NCBI GenBank assembly: GCA_021735405.1
Contig: JAIPHC010000006.1
Coordinates: forward strand, 1-32,089
DNA from: Candidatus Omnitrophota bacterium
GTDB taxonomy: Bacteria; Omnitrophota; Gorgyraeia; Duberdicusellales; 4484-171
Direction: 5' to 3'
DNA: 32,089 nt
The notes beneath the pieces are model-generated. The model did not search any database and was not told where the DNA came from. It saw nothing but the letters and a program-made list of their open reading frames with translations. Shown piece after piece: positions 1 to 8,284 of the stretch (position 1 is the first letter of the stretch; each line of letters opens with the position of its first letter). The translations under genes and the position numbers were made by a program.

Positions 1-2
1 CG

Positions 3-170
3 GTTGCCTATATTCTTGCTAATCTTTTTGCTCTCAAGGTAATCGGGGTCTATCTTGCTATTAGCACTTCCGACCTGCTGCATGGCTTGACTATGGGAAT
101 TTATTTTCAAAAAGGCAGCTGGCAAAAAAGATACCATAATCACCGCAAAATACTGGATATGGAAAATTAA
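3..170 (+). CDS. C-terminal fragment of a polytopic membrane transporter, probably MATE family (5' truncated by window edge)
   Basis: Open frame from base 3: VAYILANLFALKVIGVYLAISTSDLLHGLTMGIYFQKGSWQKRYHNHRKILDMEN*; hydrophobic helix plus basic tail, MATE-like C-terminus. Below the ORF-track cutoff. Confidence 0.5.
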   Translation, partial: VAYILANLFALKVIGVYLAISTSDLLHGLTMGIYFQKGSWQKRYHNHRKILDMEN

Positions 171-176
171 TCAGAG

Positions 177-319
177 GTTAAGGGGTCGTTTCCCTCGTTT
201 ATAACCCTTTGTTAATCAATGAGTTACAGACTGGCATTTTCCGCTATCTGCGGAAAACACTGTTTCATAAGTTCTTTATTTGCAGTAACTTATAACAGAG
301 GGAAACGTCCCCTCTTAAC
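177..319. repeat. Imperfect palindromic element with ~28 bp terminal inverted repeats (MITE/REP-like)
   Basis: Left arm gttaaggggtcgtttccctcgtttataa (177-204) pairs with right arm ttataacagagggaaacgtcccctcttaac (290-319) with small indels. Inner hairpin ttttccgc-tatct-gcggaaaa lies at 237-257. Confidence 0.75.
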
Positions 320-572
320 AAAATAATAAAAATAGCTCCTAACAACTCATCCCACCTCTGCTGATCTTATAATAACATATTTATCTTGCACCCCAGAAAA
401 TTAATAGCACTAAAAGTGCTTGAGCAATTGTTGATTTCTGTTACAATTCTATAGCACAGATTACACAAAATACAGGTTATAATAAATTTTACAAAAACCA
501 GAGAAAATATTATTTCTATCTGTGTTCTCTGCAAACGTGCTTTTAGGTGATTTCTCTGTCATCTGTGGTTGC

Positions 573-644
573 GCCAAGGTAGCTCAGGGGAAGAGCAGGG
601 CATTCGTAATGCTCAGGCCGAGAGTTCGAATCTCTCCCTTGGCT
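573..644 (+). tRNA. tRNA-Thr (anticodon CGT)
   Basis: Acceptor GCCAAGG/CCTTGGC, D-arm GCTC/GAGC, anticodon loop TTCGTAA, T-arm GAGAG-TTCGAAT-CTCTC; all stems pair. CCA is not encoded. Confidence 0.93.
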
Positions 645-671
645 TGATTAAAAAACGGTTTTATTTATAAT
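644..671 (+). promoter_or_regulatory. Candidate sigma70-type promoter for the MFS/rnf transcription unit
   Basis: TTGATT (644-649), 16 nt spacer, TATAAT (666-671); ATG at 680. Confidence 0.5.
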
Positions 672-679
672 ATTTAGTT

Positions 680-1969
680 ATGGTATCCCCTTATTTTAAA
701 ATCCTGGCCAAAAGAAATTTTTCTTTACTTTGGTCCGGCCAAATCACCTCCCAGTTTGGCGACAAACTGACTCAACTGGCTTTGGTATCTTTGGTGGGTT
801 TCTTTTTTAAGGACTCATCCAGCCTGGGATTAGCGGTAATTTTTAGCATGACTATAATCCCTGTAATAATATTTTCTCCGGTAACCGGTGTTTATGTTGA
901 CCGTTGGGATAAAAGAAAAACAATGTATTTCTGCGATTTTTTCAGGGGCGCATTAGTTCTTTTGATTCCGCTTTTATTTTTAAGAGCGTTTTACTTTCCC
1001 TTAATTTGTATAATTATTTTCATTTCTTCTACATTAGGCCGGTTCTTTATTCCTGCCAAGATGGCCTTTATCCCTCAGATAATTAAAAAGAAAGATATTT
1101 TTATCGCAAACACTCTGATTTCTGTAACAGCAACAACTGCGGCTATCTTCGGTATCGGCATGGGAGGTATTATTGTAGATAATCTTGGCCTTAAAGCTAC
1201 CTTTTATATCGATGCTTTAACTTTTTTTATCTCTGCAATATTTATTTTTTTTATTGCTAAAATAGAAAAAAAACACTTTTCTCCAAATGATATTGTCGGT
1301 TTGGGCCGGGAGGTCGTTCAAAATATAAAAAAATCTTTTTTAAAAGAACTAACTGAAGGGTTTAAGTATATTTTGGCCGCAGATGAAACAAAATATGCTT
1401 TCAGAACGTTTTTGTTTTTATTTTCCTATTTAGGAGCAATATCTACCGTCTATATTCGTTATATTCAAACTACTCTGGGAGCGTCTTCTCAGGACGTAAA
1501 AGAGGTTGCCTTTATCGGGATATTTTTAGGCGCGGGAATATTTTTCGGTTCATTAATTTATGGAAGATTAGCTCACAGATTATCGATAAAGAAGGTAATA
1601 AATTATGCGTCTCTTTCCGCTTCTTTTTTTCTTCTTTTTTTTGTTATTTGGATTAAACACAATCCCTTTACTTTACACGCTATAGTCCTTTCTTTTATTT
1701 TAGGAGTTTTGATTTCGCCGATTTTTATCGCTGTCAATAGCCTAATCCATAGCACCACAAAAAAAGCTCTTTTAGGAAGAATCTTTGGCAGCTTGGAGTT
1801 TATAGCTCATTTGGGATTTTTGATTATGATGTTTATCGCATCTATCTTAGCTGATTTGTTCAGTCCCTTTACAATAATAACTGCAATTGGTATAATTGGT
1901 TCTCTTTTTTCAATTATTTTTTTAATTAATGATGCTAAAAGCAGCCGAATACAAAGATCCTCAACATAA
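680..1969 (+). CDS. Major facilitator superfamily transporter
   Basis: 429 aa, many TM helices; MFS motif-A-like DRWDKRKTM after TM2/3. Confidence 0.85.
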   Translation: MVSPYFKILAKRNFSLLWSGQITSQFGDKLTQLALVSLVGFFFKDSSSLGLAVIFSMTIIPVIIFSPVTGVYVDRWDKRKTMYFCDFFRGALVLLIPLLFLRAFYFPLICIIIFISSTLGRFFIPAKMAFIPQIIKKKDIFIANTLISVTATTAAIFGIGMGGIIVDNLGLKATFYIDALTFFISAIFIFFIAKIEKKHFSPNDIVGLGREVVQNIKKSFLKELTEGFKYILAADETKYAFRTFLFLFSYLGAISTVYIRYIQTTLGASSQDVKEVAFIGIFLGAGIFFGSLIYGRLAHRLSIKKVINYASLSASFFLLFFVIWIKHNPFTLHAIVLSFILGVLISPIFIAVNSLIHSTTKKALLGRIFGSLEFIAHLGFLIMMFIASILADLFSPFTIITAIGIIGSLFSIIFLINDAKSSRIQRSST

Positions 1970-3215
1970 TTTAAAAACTGAAAAGTTTTTATCGGCGGAA
2001 AAACTCTACCTACCCCTTTCTCAGCATACCGGAAAACCTTCTAAGGTTTGCGTTCAAGAAAATCAAATAGTTCAAAAAAATCAAATAATCGCTGAAAGCA
2101 ACGGTTTTATTTCAGCCTCACTCCATGCGCCTATAAAAGCAAAAGTTTCTAAGATAAAAAAACATTTTCATCCAAAGTTTGGTAAAACTAAAACTATAGT
2201 TCTATCCGCCCAACCCGAGCACAAGCCCGACGGCCATCCCAACCAAACTGCCGGCTTAGATCAATTTAGAAAAGATCAATTATTAACTGCTATTGCCAAA
2301 GCCGGAATAGTGGGAATGGGGGGAGCAGGATTTCCGGCTCAGGTAAAGTTAAATCCGCCTAAAGGCATCGATACCTTAATAATCAATGGTTGTGAATGTG
2401 AACCATATCTGGCTTCCGATTGCCGCTTAATGATTGAAAACCTCAAAGGAATTTTCAAAGGCATCGAAATAATATCTAAACTGGTTGCTCCCGAAAAAAT
2501 AATATTTGCTGTCGAAGAAAACAAAAAAGAGGCGATAAAAAAAATAAACTTTTTTCTTCATAGAAAAAAAAATAATTCTAAAATAGAATTACGAGTCTTA
2601 AAATCAAGATACCCGCAGGGAGGAGAAAAGCAGTTAATCTATTCTCTAACTAAAAGAAAAATTTCCGGCAAAATGCTTCCCTTTGATCTTGGCTGTATAG
2701 TAAATAATGTAGCAACTTGTTTCGCTGTTTATGAAGCAGTTTATTTTAATCAACCCCTAACCAGGCGCATTGTAACTTTTTGCGGAGACGCTTTGGTTGA
2801 ACCAAAAAACCTCTGGGTGAATATCGGCACTACTTTAGCTGAATTAATTGAAAAAGAAATAATCAAGTTTAAAAAAAATCCAAAAAAAATAATATTCGGG
2901 GGGCCAATGATGGGGGATGCAGTTACTAATTTGGCCAACCCTATTTTAAAAACAACCAGCGGTGTTTTATTTTTAGAAAAATTGCCTAAAAAAGAAGAAG
3001 AATCAGCCTGTATAAGATGCGGCCGTTGCGTAAATTATTGCCCAATAAACCTTATTCCGCTTGAATACGCAAAGATGGTAAAAAAGGAAAAATATCAAGA
3101 GTTAAAAGATTATTACATAAAAGATTGTATTGAATGTGGCTGCTGTAGTTATGTTTGTCCGGCTCAAATACCAATATTGGATTATATAAAATTGGGCAAG
3201 GAAAAGATAAAATGA
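1929..3215 (+). CDS. rnfC: Rnf electron transport complex subunit C
   Basis: LPLSQHTGKPS, GMGGAGFPAQVKL, NGCECEPYL, and two 4Fe-4S motifs (CIRCGRCVNYCP; CIECGCCSYVCP). Overlaps the MFS 3' end by 41 nt. Confidence 0.95.
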   Translation: MMLKAAEYKDPQHNLKTEKFLSAEKLYLPLSQHTGKPSKVCVQENQIVQKNQIIAESNGFISASLHAPIKAKVSKIKKHFHPKFGKTKTIVLSAQPEHKPDGHPNQTAGLDQFRKDQLLTAIAKAGIVGMGGAGFPAQVKLNPPKGIDTLIINGCECEPYLASDCRLMIENLKGIFKGIEIISKLVAPEKIIFAVEENKKEAIKKINFFLHRKKNNSKIELRVLKSRYPQGGEKQLIYSLTKRKISGKMLPFDLGCIVNNVATCFAVYEAVYFNQPLTRRIVTFCGDALVEPKNLWVNIGTTLAELIEKEIIKFKKNPKKIIFGGPMMGDAVTNLANPILKTTSGVLFLEKLPKKEEESACIRCGRCVNYCPINLIPLEYAKMVKKEKYQELKDYYIKDCIECGCCSYVCPAQIPILDYIKLGKEKIK

Positions 3216-4162
3216 CCCCTCAGTTAAAACTAACAGTCAGCGGATCTCCTCACTTAAAAGACAAGGCAAAAACATCTTATATTATGCGGGATGTAATCAT
3301 CGGGCTTCTTCCCGCCGTCGGTGCTGCAATTTATTTTTTTGGTATCTTGGCAGCCATCTTAATTCTCAACTGTGTAGTTACTGCTTTGCTAACTGAATGG
3401 ATTATAAATCGAATCAGAAAACAAAAAAATACTATCTATGATTTTAGCGCGGCAGTTACCGGAATACTGGTAGCCCTGATCCTGCCGCCTTCAATCGCCT
3501 GGTATGGAGCAACAATTGGTGTGGTATTTGCGATATTGGTGGGAAAACATTTATTTGGCGGATTAGGTTCAAATATATTCAATCCTGCTCTTTTAGGCAG
3601 AGCCTTTTTAGCTGCAGCTTATCCAAGAATGCTTACGACTTACACAAAACCGGGTCAATTTGATACAATTACCGAAGCAACTCCTTTGATGCTTCAAAAG
3701 TTCAGCCATAAATTAACGTCTTTAGATAAATTATTTTTAGGAAATGTTTCCGGGAGCTTGGGGGAAACTTCAGCAATTTGTTTGTTAGTTGGAGGGCTTT
3801 ACCTTCTTTTACGCAAAAGCGCCGGCTGGAGGATACCGGTTAGCTTGTTAATTTCTCTAACTTTGGTTGCGACTGCCGGATACTTAATAAACCCAATTCT
3901 GGGAACGCCCGTATTTCATCTTTTAGCCGGAGGATTGCTTTTAGGAACATTTTTTATGGCAACAGACCCAGCCACAACACCTGTAACCGCAAAAGGAAGA
4001 TTTATTTTTGGAGCAACTTGCGGTATTTTAATTATGGTAATAAGATATTTTAGCAACTTACCAGAAGGCGTAATGTATTCAATACTTTTTTGTAACGCGC
4101 TGGTACCTTTAATAAACCGTTACACAAAACCTAAAGCATTTGGCCGAAAGGAGAGGGAATGA
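3212..4162 (+). CDS. rnfD: Rnf electron transport complex subunit D
   Basis: ATGA overlap with rnfC; RnfD/NqrB-like TM protein with GGLGSNIFNPALLGRAF and TDPATTPVT. Track start 3155 is upstream; ATG 3212 (MTPQLKLTVSGSPH) is preferred. Confidence 0.95.
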   Translation: MTPQLKLTVSGSPHLKDKAKTSYIMRDVIIGLLPAVGAAIYFFGILAAILILNCVVTALLTEWIINRIRKQKNTIYDFSAAVTGILVALILPPSIAWYGATIGVVFAILVGKHLFGGLGSNIFNPALLGRAFLAAAYPRMLTTYTKPGQFDTITEATPLMLQKFSHKLTSLDKLFLGNVSGSLGETSAICLLVGGLYLLLRKSAGWRIPVSLLISLTLVATAGYLINPILGTPVFHLLAGGLLLGTFFMATDPATTPVTAKGRFIFGATCGILIMVIRYFSNLPEGVMYSILFCNALVPLINRYTKPKAFGRKERE

Positions 4163-4704
4163 AAGAAGTAATTAAAATTTCTGCTACTTTAACTTTAATT
4201 TGTTTGATTTGCGCATTTTTACTCGCCCTGGCCTACAACACAGCCGAAGGAAAAATAGAAGCAAATCAAAAAAAGGCAATAGAGAATTCGATAAACAAAC
4301 TGGCTCCGGAAGCAACAAGGCAAGATAAAATTAAAATTGGCGGCAAAACTTTATGGAAGCTTTATCGGAATAATGATTTAACCGGCTATGCCGCTATCGC
4401 CTCAGGCCAAGGCTATGGTGGTGAAATTAGGATAATGATAGTAACCGGCCGGAACTTAGAAAAAATAAAAGGAATTGAAATAATTGAATCAAATGAAACT
4501 CCCGGCTTGGGCTCAAAAATTCAAGAAAAAGATTTTAAAAACCAATTTAAAAACCTAGAAATTAGAAAACCGATCAGTTATACAAAAGAAAAACCGGCTA
4601 AACCAAATCAGATTCAAGCAATAACTGGAGCTACGATATCATCAAAATCTGTAGTCGAGATACTAAATAAGGAAATAGAGAAGCTCAGATATAAAATCCA
4701 ATGA
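4159..4704 (+). CDS. rnfG: Rnf electron transport complex subunit G
   Basis: Single N-terminal TM, FMN-binding domain, ETPGLGSKI and QAITGATISS motifs; overlaps rnfD. Confidence 0.95.
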   Translation: MKEVIKISATLTLICLICAFLLALAYNTAEGKIEANQKKAIENSINKLAPEATRQDKIKIGGKTLWKLYRNNDLTGYAAIASGQGYGGEIRIMIVTGRNLEKIKGIEIIESNETPGLGSKIQEKDFKNQFKNLEIRKPISYTKEKPAKPNQIQAITGATISSKSVVEILNKEIEKLRYKIQ

Positions 4705-5291
4705 AAAGACAACAAATCTTAAAAGGCCTTTGGGAACAAAATCCTATTTTTCGCCAGTTGTTAGGCATGTGCCCTACTTTAGCAGTTACAACTACTGCAG
4801 AAAACGGCTTGGCAATGGGTTTAGCGGTAATATTTGTTCTTTTCTTTTCGGAACTTGCTGTAACCTCTATCAAAAAGATAGTACCGCATCAAGTGCGGAT
4901 TGCAGTTTATACAGTAATAATCGCAACCTTTGTAACCATCGTTGATATTTTCCTAAAAGCGCAATTTCCCCAAATAAGTAAAAATTTAGGCCCCTATGTA
5001 CCCCTGATTATCGTAAACTGTATAATATTGGGCAGATGCGAGGCTTTTGCTTCAAAAAATAAACTATCCAACTCTCTTTTAGATGCGCTGGGGATGGGAA
5101 TAGGGTTTTGTTGGGGGCTTTTAGTTTTAGGCTCAATACGAGAGCTCTTAGGCGCAGGCAATATTTTTGGGTTTAAATTGATGCCGGCAGGTTTTAATCC
5201 ACTGGTAGTTATGATTTTACCCGCAGGTGCTTTTTTGGTCTTAGGATTTCTGGTGGCTTTAATGAACAGGGTTGAACAATGGAAAACTTAA
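4701..5291 (+). CDS. rnfE: Rnf electron transport complex subunit E
   Basis: LWEQNPIFRQLLGMCPTLAVTTTAENGLAMG, GRCEAFASKN; RnfE/NqrD family. Confidence 0.96.
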   Translation: MKRQQILKGLWEQNPIFRQLLGMCPTLAVTTTAENGLAMGLAVIFVLFFSELAVTSIKKIVPHQVRIAVYTVIIATFVTIVDIFLKAQFPQISKNLGPYVPLIIVNCIILGRCEAFASKNKLSNSLLDALGMGIGFCWGLLVLGSIRELLGAGNIFGFKLMPAGFNPLVVMILPAGAFLVLGFLVALMNRVEQWKT

Positions 5292-5860
5292 TCTTAATTT
5301 TTATATCAACTATTTTAATCAACAACGTTGTCTTAAGCTATTTTTTAGGGATTTGCCCCTTTCTTGGTGTATCCGGCAAAATGGAATCTGCTTTAGGAAT
5401 GGGTATGGCAGTAACTTTTGTAATGACTTTGGCGACCTCGATTAGTTGGTTAATCTATTATTTAATATTGGAAAGATTCGGTTTATTGTTTTTAGAATAT
5501 ATCGTTTTTATTTTAGTTATTGCCTCGCTTGTCCAAATTGTAGAAATGTTTATCCGGAAATATTCAACAAATCTTTATCAATCCTTAGGTATATACCTTC
5601 CTTTAATTACCAGCAACTGTGCGATTCTAGGAGTAGCTCTCTTTATGGTGGTTAAAGATTATTCCTTTTTAGAAGCTGTAGTTTTTGGTTTCTCAGGCGG
5701 GCTGGGGTTTTCTTTAGTTCTAATAGTTATGGCAGGGATAAGAGAAGAGTTAGAATTTGCTGATATTCCTAAAGTTTTTAAAGGGGCCCCGCTTACCTTG
5801 ATTACTGCCGGTATTTTAGCCCTAATCTTTATGGGATTTTCAGGGCTAGGAGGAGGATAA
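5279..5860 (+). CDS. rnfA: Rnf electron transport complex subunit A
   Basis: NNVVLSYFLGICPFLGVSGKMESALGMGMAVTFVM, LPLITSNCAILGVALF, GIREELEFADIP; RnfA/NqrE family. Confidence 0.96.
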   Translation: MENLILIFISTILINNVVLSYFLGICPFLGVSGKMESALGMGMAVTFVMTLATSISWLIYYLILERFGLLFLEYIVFILVIASLVQIVEMFIRKYSTNLYQSLGIYLPLITSNCAILGVALFMVVKDYSFLEAVVFGFSGGLGFSLVLIVMAGIREELEFADIPKVFKGAPLTLITAGILALIFMGFSGLGGG

Positions 5861-6666
5861 TGGCTCAAGTAATTGCCGCAACCATAGTTTTTGGATTAAT
5901 CGGCTTAGCTTTCTCTTTGCTTTTGTCTTTTCTAAACAGAAAACTGAAAGTACCTGATGATCCTAGAGTAAAAGAAATATTAAATATATTGCCCGGATTA
6001 AATTGCGGAGCTTGTGGCTTTAGTAGTTGCAAAGCCTATGCTCAGGCGATAGTAGAAGATCCGAGTAAAATGAAAGGTTGCCGGCCAGGCGGAGACCAGG
6101 TAAATAAAAAAGTGGCAAAAGCAATCGGAAAAAAAGAAAACCTCAAAAAACAAAAAAAAATGCTAGTTGTTTGCTCTTGCGGAGCCGAGGAAAAAGATAA
6201 AAAAACAACTCATAACTATCAAGGTCTAAAAAATTGCCAATCCGCCCATATTACCGGCGGGGCTATTGACTGTGTTTATGGATGCTTAGGTTTTGGCGAT
6301 TGTCAAGAGGCCTGCCCTGTGGGAGCAATAACCCTTAAGAACAATAAAGTTTATATTGACCAGAAAAAATGTATTCTTTGCGGCAAATGCATAAAAGCCT
6401 GTTCCCGTAACCTTTTTAAGATAATTCCCGCTAAAGAATTGGGAAATTATTTTATTGCCTGCAATAACAAAGACCGGCTCAAAGAGGTAAAGGATGTCTG
6501 CAACCGAGGTTGTATAACTTGCGGGATATGCACAAAAGTCGAAGATTCTCCTTATGAATTAGTTGATAACCTATCTCGAATAAATTATAAAAATATTAAA
6601 AATAAAAAATCTTTAGAAGAGGGTAAAAACAAATGCCCAACAAACTGCATCGACATAATCAATTAA
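5860..6666 (+). CDS. rnfB: Rnf electron transport complex subunit B
   Basis: N-terminal TM, LPGLNCGACGFSSCKAYAQAI cluster, ferredoxin motifs CVYGCLGFGDCQEACP and CILCGKCIKAC. Confidence 0.95.
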   Translation: MAQVIAATIVFGLIGLAFSLLLSFLNRKLKVPDDPRVKEILNILPGLNCGACGFSSCKAYAQAIVEDPSKMKGCRPGGDQVNKKVAKAIGKKENLKKQKKMLVVCSCGAEEKDKKTTHNYQGLKNCQSAHITGGAIDCVYGCLGFGDCQEACPVGAITLKNNKVYIDQKKCILCGKCIKACSRNLFKIIPAKELGNYFIACNNKDRLKEVKDVCNRGCITCGICTKVEDSPYELVDNLSRINYKNIKNKKSLEEGKNKCPTNCIDIIN

Positions 6667-6688
6667 TTAGTTTCCATATTAGTGGGAT

Positions 6689-6822
6689 TAAACTCGAAGC
6701 ACGAAATCCGAATGTTCGAAATAATTTTCAAATGTTTAAATAACCAAAACTGTTGTTTTGAGAATTCGGTCATTAAAAAATTCAGATTTGTTTCGGATTT
6801 CGATATTCGGATTTCGGATTTA
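6689..6822. repeat. Dispersed palindromic repeat, copy A
   Basis: aactcgaagcacgaaatccgaatgttcgaa...ccaaaactgttgttttg...ttcggatttcgatattcggatttcggattt; near-identical in layout to copy B (10807-10951). Confidence 0.85.
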
Positions 6823-6828
6823 AAAAAT

Positions 6829-7230
6829 ATGCATAAAGAAACAGCTACAGTAAAAAAAGTTTTAAAAGATAAGATTTTGATTAAAGTAGATAAAAAGGCG
6901 ATGTGCGGTTGTTGCCGGATTACTTCTGCCTGCAATAAAAATCAAGGCATCTTTGAGCTCCCCAATAATAATTTATATTTAAACGAGGGCAATAAAATAG
7001 AAGTGGGAGTTGAGGCCGGCAAAGCAATTTCGGCTATTTCTATAATGTTTATTATTCCTCTGGCTATATTTGTAATGGCTTTGGTTTTACTCCAAAATAG
7101 AGGAGAACTAATAAGTTTTTTGCTTGCTTTATCAATTATGTTTATTTATTATGGAGTAGTTAAGATTTTTATAAAAAACACAAATAAATTTAATATAAAA
7201 TTTTTAAGGAAACTTAAAGATGAAGACTAA
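6829..7230 (+). CDS. RseC/MucC-like (SoxR-reducing system) membrane protein
   Basis: MHKETATVKKVLKDKILIKVDKKAMCGCCRITSACNKN... plus two TM helices; RseC-like Cys-rich N-terminus. Track start 6682 translates repeat copy A, so ATG 6829 is preferred. Confidence 0.75.
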   Translation: MHKETATVKKVLKDKILIKVDKKAMCGCCRITSACNKNQGIFELPNNNLYLNEGNKIEVGVEAGKAISAISIMFIIPLAIFVMALVLLQNRGELISFLLALSIMFIYYGVVKIFIKNTNKFNIKFLRKLKDED

Positions 7231-7831
7231 AACTAATCTAGCAATTTTAGCTTCAGGTAATGGCAGTAATTTTGAAGCGATAATAAAAGCTGTTAAAAAA
7301 GGTTTCTTAAATTTAGACTATTGTATTTTAGTTACTGACAAAAGAAACTCCTTTGTGCGCGAAAGAGCAAAAAAGCATCAAATAAAAGATATTTTCGTTG
7401 ACCCAAAAAAATTTAAAAGTAAAAAAGATTTTGATAAAAAGTTAATTCAAATCTTAAACAAAGAAAAAATAAAAATAGTTGTACTAGCCGGATATATGAG
7501 AATATTATCACCACTTTTCCTGAATCGCTTTAAAAATAAAATTTTAAATATCCATCCATCGCTTTTACCTAGCTTCGCTGGTAAGAATGCAATTGAAGAC
7601 GCCTACAACTATGGAGTTAAAGTAACAGGAGTTACCGTTCATTTTGTTACCCAAAAAGTTGACCAAGGGCCGATTATTGCCCAAAAAACTGTTTTTATCA
7701 AAAGTAACATGGAATTAAAAGAGCTCGAGAAAGAAATTCACAAAACCGAACATAAACTTTACCCTAAACTGTTAAAAAAGTTTTTAGAAAATAAAATAGA
7801 AGTTAAAGGGCGCCATGTCAAAGTTACCTAA
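7220..7831 (+). CDS. purN: Phosphoribosylglycinamide formyltransferase
   Basis: LAILASGNGSNFEAII, LAGYMRILSP, NIHPSLLPSFAGKNA, GVTVHFV...DQGPIIAQ motifs. Confidence 0.93.
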   Translation: MKTKTNLAILASGNGSNFEAIIKAVKKGFLNLDYCILVTDKRNSFVRERAKKHQIKDIFVDPKKFKSKKDFDKKLIQILNKEKIKIVVLAGYMRILSPLFLNRFKNKILNIHPSLLPSFAGKNAIEDAYNYGVKVTGVTVHFVTQKVDQGPIIAQKTVFIKSNMELKELEKEIHKTEHKLYPKLLKKFLENKIEVKGRHVKVT

Positions 7832-8273
7832 ACTCTTTATTATTATTTTAGGAATTTTTGCTTTTTTAGGTTTTTTTGGAAAAAGCCCAAAAGACAAAGA
7901 TGATTCAAGATCGGTTAAGGTTAAAGTCAGCCAAAATAAAGTTGAAACCGGAGAAATTTTTTCTTATTTGGTTACCATCGAAGGAGAGTTTAAAGACCCT
8001 GAAGTTCAAATGCCGGATTTAGATAATTTCAGAATAATTTCAAGAAAAAAAACAAAAAACTTTTCATACCAAAAAGACAAAATAAAAGCTAAATTGATAA
8101 CAACCTACTTTCTTCTTTGCCCCAAACCAGGAGTATTTACAATTAAACCGGTCAGGGTAATCGACGGCAATAAGGTCTATAAAAGCAGCTCGGTTAAAAT
8201 TAGCGCAAAAGGAGAGTCTCTCGAGAAGAAAAGGCAACTACAGCCTTATATCGAAACTGGAACAAAAATATAG
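7815..8273 (+). CDS. Short BatD/oxygen-tolerance-like protein (N-terminal domain only)
   Basis: N-terminal TM/signal; KVSQNKVETGEIFSYLVTIEGEF...PDLDNFRIISRKKTKNFSY...TTYFLLCPKPGVFTIKPVRV resembles BatD. Confidence 0.55.
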   Translation: MSKLPKLFIIILGIFAFLGFFGKSPKDKDDSRSVKVKVSQNKVETGEIFSYLVTIEGEFKDPEVQMPDLDNFRIISRKKTKNFSYQKDKIKAKLITTYFLLCPKPGVFTIKPVRVIDGNKVYKSSSVKISAKGESLEKKRQLQPYIETGTKI

Positions 8274-8284
8274 TTTTACTTATT

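Noticed and set aside
406-420. agcact-aaa-agtgct short hairpin
   Set aside because: Too short and isolated to assign a function.
2339-2938. Minus-strand ORFs of ~60 aa inside rnfC
   Set aside because: Antisense to a strongly recognisable gene, with no independent family signal or ribosome-binding site.
6682-6828. N-terminal extension of the RseC-like ORF (MGLNSKHEIRMFEIIFKCLNNQNCC...)
   Set aside because: It is a translation of repeat copy A; the RseC-like homology begins at MHKETATVKK (6829).
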